A DNA stretch of 64,000 nucleotides from AC-69 sp963751665 (GTDB taxonomy: Bacteria > Actinomycetota > UBA4738 > HRBIN12). The stretch is taken from the NCBI GenBank assembly GCA_963751665.1, contig CAVVVF010000010.1:124001-188000 (forward strand), written 5' to 3'. Position 1 is the first letter of the stretch, and each line of letters begins with the position of its first letter. The notes under the pieces were generated by a model, which was given only the letters and a program-made list of their open reading frames with translations, had not been told where the DNA came from and ran no database searches. The position numbers and the translations under genes were made by a program. Shown here piece after piece: positions 26,609 through 34,210 of the stretch.

Positions 26609-29124
26609 ACGCTTTGCCGAACCGGGCGAGCGTCGTCGTCATCGGCGCGGGCATCGTGGGCAACAGCATCGCGTACCACCTTGCTCGGCTGGGGTGGAAG
26701 GACATCGTCCAGCTGGACAAGGGGCCGCTCCCCAACCCCGGCGGGTCGACCGGCCACGCGTCGAACTTCATCTTCCTGGTGGACCACTCCAAGGAGATGA
26801 CGGAGATCACGCTCGACAGCGTCCGCCAGTACAAGGAGCTCGGGGTGTTCACGGAGAGCGGGGGCGTCGAGGTGGCCCGGACCCCCGAGCGGATGGAGGA
26901 GCTGAAGCGCCGCATGGCCTCGGCCAAATCGTGGGGGATCGAGCCGGCCGAGCTGCTCACCCGTTCCGAGGTGAGGGAGCTCGTCCCGTTTATCGACGAG
27001 ACGATCATCCTGGGTGGCTTCTACTGCCCGGGGATCGGGGTGGTCGATTCCCTTCGGGCCGGCACGCTCATGCGGGAGGAAGCGGAGCGGCTGGGCGCCA
27101 TCGCCATCAACGCGAAGACCGAGGTGCGGGGGATCGACGTGGAGGGCGGGCGGGTCCGCGGGGTCCGAACCGACGCGGGCGACATCCGCACCGACGTGGT
27201 GGCGGTGTGCTGCGGGGTGTGGAGCCCGCGGATCGCCGGGATGGCCGGGGCCTCGATCCCGCTCACGCCGGCCGTCCATCAGATGATCGACGTGGGGCCG
27301 GTGCCCCTGTTCGAGAAGACCGTGGGGGAGATCGAATACCCGATCGTCCGGGACGTGGACACGAACATGTACGAGCGCCAGCACGGGAGCGAGTTCGAGA
27401 TCGGCTCCTACGCCCACCGGCCGATCCTCATCGAGCCGGACGGCATCCCCTCGATCGAGCAGGCGGCGCAGTCGCCCACCGAGTTGCCGTTCACGAAGGA
27501 CGACTTCGATCCGCAGATGGAGGATGCACTGGAGCTCTTCCCCGAGATCGTGGGCGACGAGCGGGTGGGCGTGAAGTACGCCGTCAACGGGCTCATCTCG
27601 CTCACGCCCGACGGCATGCCGCTCGTGGGTGAGACGCCGGAGGTCCGGGGGCTGTGGTCGGTGGCGGCGATCTGGGTGAAGGAGGGTCCGGGGTTCGGGC
27701 GCACGGTGGCCGAGTGGATGACGGATGGGTGCCCCGAGATCGACCCTCATTCCTCCGACATCGCCCGGTTCTACGACCACCAACGGACGCAGCGGCACAT
27801 CCTGGCCAGGTCTGCGGAGGGCTACAACAAGACCTACGGCATCGTCCACCCCATGGAGCAGTGGGCTTCCAACCGGGACGTGCGGCTGTCGCCGTTCAAC
27901 GGGCGGGAGCGGGAGCTCGGCGCGGTGTTCTACGAGACGGCGGGGTGGGAGCGGCCGTTCTGGTACGGGTCCAACCAGGGCCTCCTCGACGAGTACGGCG
28001 AACGCGTGATGCCCCGCGAGGCGGAGTGGGATGCGCGGTGGTGGTCTCCGATCATCAACGCCGAGCACCTGGCGATGCGGGACCGGGTGGCCATGGTCGA
28101 CCTGTCGGCGTTCGCCATCTTCGACATCGCCGGGCCGGCGGCGCTCGACTCCGTGCAGCGGATGGCCGTCAAGCAGATGGACGTTCCCGTGGGACGCGTC
28201 GTGTATACGCCGCTCCTGAACCCGGCCGGAGGCGTGAAGGCCGACCTCACGATCATGCGCTTGTCAGACGACCGGTTCCGCGTGGTGACCGGGGGGTTCT
28301 CGGGGATGGCCGACCGTAAGTGGTTCGCCTCACACCTTCCCGAGGACGGCTCGGCCCAGCTCCACGACCAGACCTCGGCGTGGTGCACGCTCGGCCTGTG
28401 GGGCCCGCGGGCCCGAGACGTGTTGGGGGCAGTCACCCGGGACGACGTGTCGCACGAAGGCTTTCCCTTCGCCACCTGCCGGTGGATCGAGGTGGACACG
28501 CTCGCGGTCCTGGCCTCGCGAATCTCGTACGTGGGCGAGCTCGGCTGGGAGCTGTACGTGCCCATGGAGCAGGGCGCCCGGCTGTGGGACTTGGTGTGGG
28601 AAGCCGGAGAGCCCCACGGCATCGCCCCCGTGGGGATCGGCGTCTACGCCACCACTGCCCGGCTCGAGAAGTGCTACCGGGCTCACGGGAACGAGCTGGA
28701 GCTCGAGTACGACCTGGTCGAGGCGGGCATGGCCGGGCCGATGGTCAAGGACGTGGACTTCATCGGCCGGGACGCGTACCTGAAGCAGCGGGCCGAGGAG
28801 CCCGCCGCGGTGCTGTGCTCGCTCACCGTGGACGATCCGACGTCGGCATCCGGCGTGAAGCGATACATGCTGGGGCGCGAGCCCATCCTGTCTCGGGACG
28901 GCGAGCCGCTCGTGGACGCCAAGGGCCGGCGCTCCTACGTGACCAGCGCGGGCTCGGGACCGTCGGTGGGCAGGCACATCCTCATGGCGTACCTTCCGCC
29001 GGACCGGGCGAAGGCCGGTGGGGAGCTCGCCGTCGAGTACTTCGGCGAGCGATACGCGGTGACCGTCGCGGCCGTGGGGAGCACCCCCTTGTTCGACCCC
29101 TCGAACGAGCGGCTCAAGCGCTAG
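26605..29124 (+). CDS. FAD-dependent oxidoreductase fused to GcvT (dimethylglycine/sarcosine dehydrogenase-like)
   Basis: An 839-residue two-part enzyme. The N-terminal DAO domain has the FAD site VVVIGAGIVGNSIAYHLARLG (about 10-30) and GGSTGHASNF with His51 at the place where dimethylglycine dehydrogenases bind FAD covalently. After an FAO_M-like linker (about 380-440), a GcvT domain follows (MEQWASNRDVRLSPFNGRERELG..., RVAMVDLSAFAIFDIAGPAALD, GELGWELYVPMEQGARLWD). Such fusions oxidise an N-methyl group and hand the one-carbon unit to folate, with electrons to ETF. The ETF genes follow at once, and the DmdA-like gene overlaps its start (GTGA). The exact amine is inferred, not seen. Confidence 0.87.
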   Translation: MNALPNRASVVVIGAGIVGNSIAYHLARLGWKDIVQLDKGPLPNPGGSTGHASNFIFLVDHSKEMTEITLDSVRQYKELGVFTESGGVEVARTPERMEELKRRMASAKSWGIEPAELLTRSEVRELVPFIDETIILGGFYCPGIGVVDSLRAGTLMREEAERLGAIAINAKTEVRGIDVEGGRVRGVRTDAGDIRTDVVAVCCGVWSPRIAGMAGASIPLTPAVHQMIDVGPVPLFEKTVGEIEYPIVRDVDTNMYERQHGSEFEIGSYAHRPILIEPDGIPSIEQAAQSPTELPFTKDDFDPQMEDALELFPEIVGDERVGVKYAVNGLISLTPDGMPLVGETPEVRGLWSVAAIWVKEGPGFGRTVAEWMTDGCPEIDPHSSDIARFYDHQRTQRHILARSAEGYNKTYGIVHPMEQWASNRDVRLSPFNGRERELGAVFYETAGWERPFWYGSNQGLLDEYGERVMPREAEWDARWWSPIINAEHLAMRDRVAMVDLSAFAIFDIAGPAALDSVQRMAVKQMDVPVGRVVYTPLLNPAGGVKADLTIMRLSDDRFRVVTGGFSGMADRKWFASHLPEDGSAQLHDQTSAWCTLGLWGPRARDVLGAVTRDDVSHEGFPFATCRWIEVDTLAVLASRISYVGELGWELYVPMEQGARLWDLVWEAGEPHGIAPVGIGVYATTARLEKCYRAHGNELELEYDLVEAGMAGPMVKDVDFIGRDAYLKQRAEEPAAVLCSLTVDDPTSASGVKRYMLGREPILSRDGEPLVDAKGRRSYVTSAGSGPSVGRHILMAYLPPDRAKAGGELAVEYFGERYAVTVAAVGSTPLFDPSNERLKR

Positions 29125-29130
29125 CCCTCG

Positions 29131-29901
29131 ATGGACGTCCTGGTCTGCGTGAAGCGGGTCCCGGTGACCGGCGGGCGCATCTCGCTCACCGAGGACGAGC
29201 AGGACATCGACACGCGGTACCTGGGGTTCACCGTGAGCCCACACGAGGAGTGCGCCGTCGAGGAGTCGGTCCGGCTGGTCGACGTGCTTGGCGGCTCGAG
29301 CACGGTCCTGACGCTCGGGCCGGCTGCCGCGGAAGAACAGCTCAGGGACGCCATGGCCATGGGGGCCAACCGGGCGGTCCTGCTCGAGGCCGAGGGCCCG
29401 GAGTGGGATGGGGGCGCCACGGCGGCCGCCATCGCCCGGGTCATCGCGGACCACCGCGACGTCGGCATCGCCTACGACCTGCTCCTGTTCGGGAACGAGT
29501 CGGCGGACGCCGGCGGCTATCAGGTCGGGGTCCGGGTGGCGCACCTCCTCGACCTGCCCTGCGTGACCGGCGTGAAGCAGCTCGACATCCTGGATGGAAC
29601 GGCTGTCGCCCGCCGTGAGGGGCCCGGCGGCTTCGAGATCTTCGAGATCCCTCTTCCCGCGGTCATCGCGGTGAAGGAGGGGATCAACTTGCCCAGGTAT
29701 CCGTCGATCCCGGGGAGGTTGCGGGCCAAGAAGGCCCCCGTCGAGCGGATCCAACCGGAGCGCGCGGAACCAGGGCTGGAGAAGCTGCGAATGCGGCTCC
29801 CCCAGGGGCGCGACAAGCAGGTCGAGATCTTGGGGGACGGGGCCGCCGGGGTCGAGCGGGCCGTCGAGGTCCTTCGTCAGATCGGGGTGATGCCGTCGTG
29901 A
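29131..29901 (+). CDS. etfB: Electron transfer flavoprotein beta subunit
   Basis: A 256-residue ETF beta subunit, MDVLVCVKRVPVTGGRISLTEDEQDIDTRYLGFTVSPHEECAVEESVRL, with the AMP-binding and nucleotide-fold region DLLLFGNESADAGGYQVGVRVAHLLDLPCVTGVKQLDI. The recognition-loop region AVIAVKEGINLPRYPSIPGRLRAKKAPV is typical. It starts 6 bases after the FAD/GcvT fusion and overlaps etfA by 4 bases, so it most likely takes electrons from that dehydrogenase, and perhaps also from the acyl-CoA dehydrogenase at 32207. Confidence 0.92.
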   Translation: MDVLVCVKRVPVTGGRISLTEDEQDIDTRYLGFTVSPHEECAVEESVRLVDVLGGSSTVLTLGPAAAEEQLRDAMAMGANRAVLLEAEGPEWDGGATAAAIARVIADHRDVGIAYDLLLFGNESADAGGYQVGVRVAHLLDLPCVTGVKQLDILDGTAVARREGPGGFEIFEIPLPAVIAVKEGINLPRYPSIPGRLRAKKAPVERIQPERAEPGLEKLRMRLPQGRDKQVEILGDGAAGVERAVEVLRQIGVMPS

Positions 29902-30872
29902 TCGTCGGCCTGGTCGAGCACGACGGCGGGGTCGCCTCGGAGCCGTCGCTCCAGGTGCTCACGGTGGGGCGGCACCTGGCGGAGCGGCTCGGAGTCCCCC
30001 TGGCCGCGCTCGTGATCGGATCGGAGGCCCGGCTTGTGGTGGACGGCCTCGCCGCCTACGGCGTCTCGGCCGTCCACCACGCAGTTGACGATCGGCTCGA
30101 TGGCTACGCGCCCGAGGCCTGGGCGGCGTGCGTCGATGACCTGATGGCACGGGCCCGCCCGAGCGCGGTCCTGGCTCCGGGGAGCGACCGGGGCAACGAG
30201 GTCATGGCCCACGTCGGTGCCCGGACGGGGCTGCCGGTGGCCGCCAACTGCACCGAGGTGGAGCCGGGTGACCAGTACCTGGTCACCCGGCTCCGGTGGG
30301 GCGGCAGCCTCCTCGAGGAGGCCCGCCTACGCGGCGACGTCAAGCTGCTGACCGTCGCCCCCCATGCCGTCCAGGCCGAGGAAGGCCCCGCGGCCGGCGG
30401 ATGGTCCGTCGAGGAGTTCTCTCCCGCCCTGCAGGACAAGGATTTCCGAGTGCAGGTGGCCCGGCAGGAGGGGCGCCCTCCCGGCAAGGTGTCCCTCCCA
30501 GAGGCCCGGGTCGTCGTGGGCGGCGGGCGGGGCGTAGGGAGCCCGGAGGGGTTCGGCCCGCTCGAGGAGCTCGCCGAGCTCCTGGGGGGCGTGGTCGGGT
30601 GCTCGCGGGTGGTCACCAGCCTGGGGTGGCGTCCCCACACGGACCAGGTCGGGCAGACGGGGGTTCGCATCGCGCCGGACGTCTACATCGCCTGCGGCAT
30701 CAGTGGGGCCATCCAGCACATGGTCGGGGCCAAGGGGGCGAAGCGGATCATGGTGATCAACACCGACCCTCAGGCGCCCATCCTGGCCCACGCCGACTAC
30801 GCGATCATCGGCGACGTCCAGCAGGTGGTCCCGGCCCTGGTCTCCGCGATCAGGGAGGCGAAGGGCCGATAG
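29898..30872 (+). CDS. etfA: Electron transfer flavoprotein alpha subunit
   Basis: A 324-residue ETF alpha subunit. Its C-terminal FAD domain holds the family signature: ARVVVGGGRGVGSPEGFGPLEELAELLGGVVGCSRVVTSLGWRPHTDQVGQTG, then YIACGISGAIQHMVGAKGAKRIMVINTDPQAPILAHADYAIIGD. GTG 29898 overlaps the etfB stop. Together they carry electrons from flavin dehydrogenases to the respiratory chain; no ETF:quinone oxidoreductase gene is in this window. The open frame ends about 226 bases before the next gene. Confidence 0.94.
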   Translation: MIVGLVEHDGGVASEPSLQVLTVGRHLAERLGVPLAALVIGSEARLVVDGLAAYGVSAVHHAVDDRLDGYAPEAWAACVDDLMARARPSAVLAPGSDRGNEVMAHVGARTGLPVAANCTEVEPGDQYLVTRLRWGGSLLEEARLRGDVKLLTVAPHAVQAEEGPAAGGWSVEEFSPALQDKDFRVQVARQEGRPPGKVSLPEARVVVGGGRGVGSPEGFGPLEELAELLGGVVGCSRVVTSLGWRPHTDQVGQTGVRIAPDVYIACGISGAIQHMVGAKGAKRIMVINTDPQAPILAHADYAIIGDVQQVVPALVSAIREAKGR

Positions 30873-31098
30873 GCCCGCCGGCGCGTCCCGTGGGTCCGCT
30901 TGCGCGGGCCATGGCGCATCGGCGACAATCCGTTTCTCGTGTCCCGGCTGAGGGTAGGCAGCGTGAACCAGGCTCCGCGAGCAGCCCTCGCGGACATGCC
31001 CATCGTGCCCATCACCGCATCCGGCGACCGGCACCCCGGCCGCTAGTCGAAGCCCCACCGGCGGCCGGCTGCCTCCCCGAGGAGGAGGAAGCCACGCG

Positions 31099-32163
31099 AT
31101 GAGTTGGAACACCTACGCGGAACCGCTCTCGTCCATGTTGGAGGCGATCGGTCGGACACCGCTCGTCCGCCTGGGGCGCGTCGAGCCGCGGGGCCACGAG
31201 CTCCTGGCCAAGGTGGAGTGGTACGGGCCGACCGGCTCGGTCAAGGATCGCATCTACGCGTTCATGCTCGAACGGGCGGAGCGAAGGGGCGAGCTCAAGC
31301 CGGGGATGACCATCCTCGAGTGCACGACGGGCAACGCCGGGATCGCCTGCGCGGCCGTGGCAGCCATCAAGGGCTACCCCTGCGTCGTGATCATGCCGGA
31401 GGGGATGGGCGAGGAGCGCAGGAAGATGATCCGCGTGTTCGGCGCCGAGCTGATCCTCACGCCGGGCGGGGAGTCGGACATCGACGTCGCGCTGGCGCGG
31501 ATGGAGCAGATGGTGGGGGAACAACCCGGGAAGTATTTCGTTCCGGCGGAGTTCGAGAACCCGGACAACATCGAAGCCCACCGGATCTCGACCGGGCCGG
31601 AGATCTGGGAGCAGACCGGCGGAAAGCTCGACGCGGTGGTCGCCGCGCAGGGGACCGGAGGGTGGATCACCGGGGTCGCACGGTTCCTGGGCGAGAAGGG
31701 GTCCCCGGCCAGGATCTATGCCGTCGAGCCCGCCGAGTGCGCACTGATCTCCGACGGGGAGTGGGGGCCGCACGGCATCGCCGGCATCGGCGACGGCATC
31801 GTGCCGAAGAACCTGGATCTGTCCGTCATCGACGGCATCGTCACGGTGACCACCGAGGAATCCTTGGAGATGGCCCGCCGCCTGGCCCGGGAGGAGGGCA
31901 TCTTCTGCGGGGCGTCCTCGGGGTGCAACGTGGCGGCCGCCCTCGTGGTGGCGGCAGCCCATCCCGAGCTCCGCCGCATCGTGACCGTCATCCCCGACAC
32001 GGGCCAGCGGTACTTCTCGTCCGGCCTCTTCGGCGAGCCGCCCCGGGGGGAGATCCCCCAGCGCGAGCACCGGTTCGACCCGCGCACCGCCGCGCAGCTC
32101 CGCCAGCATCGGGATCGGCTGGAGCTTCTGGGCGGACGAGCCGGCCATCCCCTGCCCGCCTGA
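31099..32163 (+). CDS. Cysteine synthase/cystathionine beta-synthase family PLP enzyme
   Basis: A 354-residue fold-type II PLP enzyme. IGRTPLVRLGRV, the PLP lysine Lys49 in GPTGSVKDRIYAF, the ECTTGNAGIACAAVAAIKGYPCVVIMPEGMGEERRKMIRVFGAELILTP block and the AAQGTGGWITGVARFL phosphate loop are clear. It lacks the C-terminal CBS pair of true cystathionine beta-synthases. The canonical TSGNTG loop is replaced by TTGNAG, which may signal another beta-substitution substrate. ATG 31099 has GAGGAGGAAG upstream. The 226-base gap before it contains a 35-codon open frame (30939-31046) and small hairpins, but no riboswitch that I can recognise. Confidence 0.87.
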   Translation: MSWNTYAEPLSSMLEAIGRTPLVRLGRVEPRGHELLAKVEWYGPTGSVKDRIYAFMLERAERRGELKPGMTILECTTGNAGIACAAVAAIKGYPCVVIMPEGMGEERRKMIRVFGAELILTPGGESDIDVALARMEQMVGEQPGKYFVPAEFENPDNIEAHRISTGPEIWEQTGGKLDAVVAAQGTGGWITGVARFLGEKGSPARIYAVEPAECALISDGEWGPHGIAGIGDGIVPKNLDLSVIDGIVTVTTEESLEMARRLAREEGIFCGASSGCNVAAALVVAAAHPELRRIVTVIPDTGQRYFSSGLFGEPPRGEIPQREHRFDPRTAAQLRQHRDRLELLGGRAGHPLPA

Positions 32164-32206
32164 GCGGCCATCCGTTGCGGGTATCCTCCGCGTCGGAGGT
32201 GAACCG

Positions 32207-33382
32207 GTGACCTACCCAATGAGCGACGATGACCGGGCCATCCAGGACAGGGCCCGGCGGTTCGTCGACGAGGAATTGATCCCCCACGAGCTCGAGGCCG
32301 AGATGAACGGCGGCCAGCTCCCCCGAGAGGTCATCGAACGGCAACAGGCCAGGCTCAGGGAGCTCGGGCTGTGGTCCATCAACATGCCGAAGGACCTGGG
32401 GGGCGCCGAGCTTACGACGTTCCAGCAGGTGCTGGTGTCGGAGCAGATCGGGCGAGTCACGAACGGCCTGGGGTGGGTCCTGCACACCGGCCCCCAGTGG
32501 GCGGTGGGGGTGTTCACCCCTGACCAGGTGGACCGGTACCTGAAGCCCATGGTCGCGGGGGACAAGCGCGAGTGCTACGCGATCACGGAGGAGAACGCGG
32601 GGTCGGACGTCGACGCCATCGAGGCCACGGCGCGCCGCGACGGCGGTGACTACGTCCTGAACGGGACGAAGTGGCACGTGACCTCATTCAACAAGGCGGA
32701 GGTCGTGTTCTTCCAGGCCAAGCTGAAAGACGGCCCGAACGCCGGCTCGCACGCGCTGTTCATCGTCGACGTCCCGTCCGAAGGGTTGCGGATGGTCCGC
32801 GCCCCCGCCTACTCGCACACGTACTCGGACCAGCACGCGATCCTGGAGTTCCAGGACGTGCGGGTCCCCGCGGCCAACCTGATCGGCGAGGAGGGCGGCG
32901 GGATGGACTTCACATACGCCTGGTTCCGGTACGAGCGGCTGATGATCGCGGCCCGGTGCTGTGGGGCGGCCGAGCGCCTGATCGAGGAGGCCACCGCCTT
33001 CGCCAAGGAGCGGGTGCAGTTCGGCCAGCCGATCATGTCGTACCAGGCCATCCAGCACATGCTGGCCGACTCGCTCACCGAGCTGTGGGCGGCCCGCCTC
33101 ATGACCTACCGGGTCGGGCAGGAGATCGACGCGGGCGTCGACATCAAGGTCCAGCACGCGCATTGCTCGATGGCCAAGCTGTACGCGAGCGAGATGGCCA
33201 ACCGGGTAGCCGACCGGGCGGTCCAGATCTTCGGGGGCCGGGGCTACATGCGCGAGAACGTGGCCGAGCGGTTCTACCGGGAGCTCCGCGTGGACCGGAT
33301 CTGGGAAGGCACGTCCGAGATCCAGCGCAACATCATCGCCGACCAACTGGCCAAGCGCGGCGTTGGAACGCTCGCCGGCTGA
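32207..33382 (+). CDS. Acyl-CoA dehydrogenase
   Basis: A 391-residue flavoprotein of the acyl-CoA dehydrogenase family. The domain order is standard: an N-terminal helical part, the beta domain (ECYAITEENAGSDVDAIEATARRDGGDYVLNGTKWHVTS), and the C-terminal helical domain (ERVQFGQPIMSYQAIQHMLAD, QIFGGRGYMRENVAERFYRELRVDRIWEGTSEIQRNIIADQLA). The Glu in WEGTSE occupies the usual catalytic-base region. GTG 32207 follows CGGAGGTGAACC, and a TATCCT -10-like element is at 32182. It would use the neighbouring ETF. Its chain-length specificity is unknown. Confidence 0.92.
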   Translation: MTYPMSDDDRAIQDRARRFVDEELIPHELEAEMNGGQLPREVIERQQARLRELGLWSINMPKDLGGAELTTFQQVLVSEQIGRVTNGLGWVLHTGPQWAVGVFTPDQVDRYLKPMVAGDKRECYAITEENAGSDVDAIEATARRDGGDYVLNGTKWHVTSFNKAEVVFFQAKLKDGPNAGSHALFIVDVPSEGLRMVRAPAYSHTYSDQHAILEFQDVRVPAANLIGEEGGGMDFTYAWFRYERLMIAARCCGAAERLIEEATAFAKERVQFGQPIMSYQAIQHMLADSLTELWAARLMTYRVGQEIDAGVDIKVQHAHCSMAKLYASEMANRVADRAVQIFGGRGYMRENVAERFYRELRVDRIWEGTSEIQRNIIADQLAKRGVGTLAG

Positions 33383-33395
33383 GGGACGCGCCGAG

Positions 33396-34010
33396 CTACA
33401 GGTCGAAGCCGATCTCCTGCGCGGCGACCTCCATGCAGGCCCGGTGCATGCGCTCCGGCGGGACCTGGCTGTCGTTCATGATCACCTGGATGGCCAGGCC
33501 GTCCATCAGCGACCCCAGCCGCAGCGCGATCTCGTCGGCGTCCCTCGGCGGGAACTCGCCGGCCGCCTGCCCTGCCCGGATGATGTCGGCGATCGACTGG
33601 CGCCACCGCTGGTCCAGGATCTCTCGGTCCTTCGCCATCTGGGGGTCGCGAAGGGCCCGCACCCACACCTCCATCCACAGCGCCCACTCGTCGAGCTTGC
33701 CGTACTCGGGAAGGTAGCCAGGAACGGAAAGGTCGATCACTCGACGCAATTGCTCCTTGGCGGTGGGAAGCCGGCGGATCTCGCGGGACATCCGCACGAA
33801 GAAGTCGTCGTTCGCGTAGGTGAGGGCTTCCGCAAGGAGGCGGTCCTTGGACTCGAAGTAGTAGAGGATCAGCCCAGGCGAGACGCCGGCGGACTCGGCC
33901 ACGTCGGAGATCCTCGTCTCGGCCAGCCCGCGCTCGGTGATCACGTGCGCCGCGGCGTCCAGGATCTCCTGATGCCGGTCCTTGGTCGCCTTGGGCCGAA
34001 CCGCGCTCAT
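33396..34010 (-). CDS. TetR/BetI-like transcriptional repressor
   Basis: A 204-residue TetR-family repressor. The helix-turn-helix lies at about residues 30-55 (RISDVAESAGVSPGLILYYFESKDRLLAEAL), and the C-terminal ligand domain (LDEWALWMEVWVRALRDPQMAKDREILDQRWRQSIADIIRAGQAAGEFPP) matches the BetI-type C-terminal family. Four operator-like sites share TGA-N3-G-N-CGTTCA. Two lie between this gene and the divergent flavoprotein gene, which suggests autorepression; two more lie at 13.1-13.2 kb. The ligand could be an acyl-CoA, an amine or an aldehyde; nothing in the sequence decides it. Confidence 0.88.
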   Translation of the reverse strand: MSAVRPKATKDRHQEILDAAAHVITERGLAETRISDVAESAGVSPGLILYYFESKDRLLAEALTYANDDFFVRMSREIRRLPTAKEQLRRVIDLSVPGYLPEYGKLDEWALWMEVWVRALRDPQMAKDREILDQRWRQSIADIIRAGQAAGEFPPRDADEIALRLGSLMDGLAIQVIMNDSQVPPERMHRACMEVAAQEIGFDL

Positions 34011-34072
34011 CCGTCACTCTCCGCTCCGGTGGCTTTGAACGCCGAACAGTCCGTCACCCGGGCACGTCCCTC

Positions 34073-34090
34073 TTTGAACTGCCGTTCAGC
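34073..34090. promoter_or_regulatory. TetR-type operator, site 3 (upstream of tetR)
   Basis: TTTGAACTGCCGTTCAGC, with the same TGA-N3-G-N-CGTTCA core as the sites at 13121, 13186 and 34143. It is 63 bases upstream of the tetR start, where it could control that gene. A degenerate half site (TTTGAACG at 34034-34041) lies closer to the start. Confidence 0.65.
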
Positions 34091-34142
34091 GAACCATACC
34101 TGGTCAGCCGGGGGTGTCAACCCGAAGCAACCCGCCTCCAGG

Positions 34143-34160
34143 CTTGACCGGCCGTTCAAA
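34143..34160. promoter_or_regulatory. TetR-type operator, site 4, over the -35 of the flavoprotein gene promoter
   Basis: CTTGACCGGCCGTTCAAA is nearly a perfect dyad (TTGACCGG/CCGTTCAA with one mismatch) and matches site 1 at 16 of 18 positions. It contains TTGACC (34144-34149), which with TATGAT at 34169-34174 forms a promoter with a 19-base spacer. Repressor bound here would cover the -35. Confidence 0.75.
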
Positions 34161-34210
34161 CATCGGGGTATGATGCCTGCCGGGTCACGACCGACGGGGG
34201 GAGTCCTTCC

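Noticed and set aside
30873..31098. SAM or other riboswitch upstream of the cysteine-synthase-like gene
   Set aside because: I could not find the conserved core elements of SAM, cobalamin or glycine riboswitches; only short hairpins are present.
34034..34049. Fifth TetR operator close to the tetR start
   Set aside because: TTTGAACGCCGAACAG has one good half but the wrong spacing and a broken second half compared with the four sites, so it is noted only as a half site.
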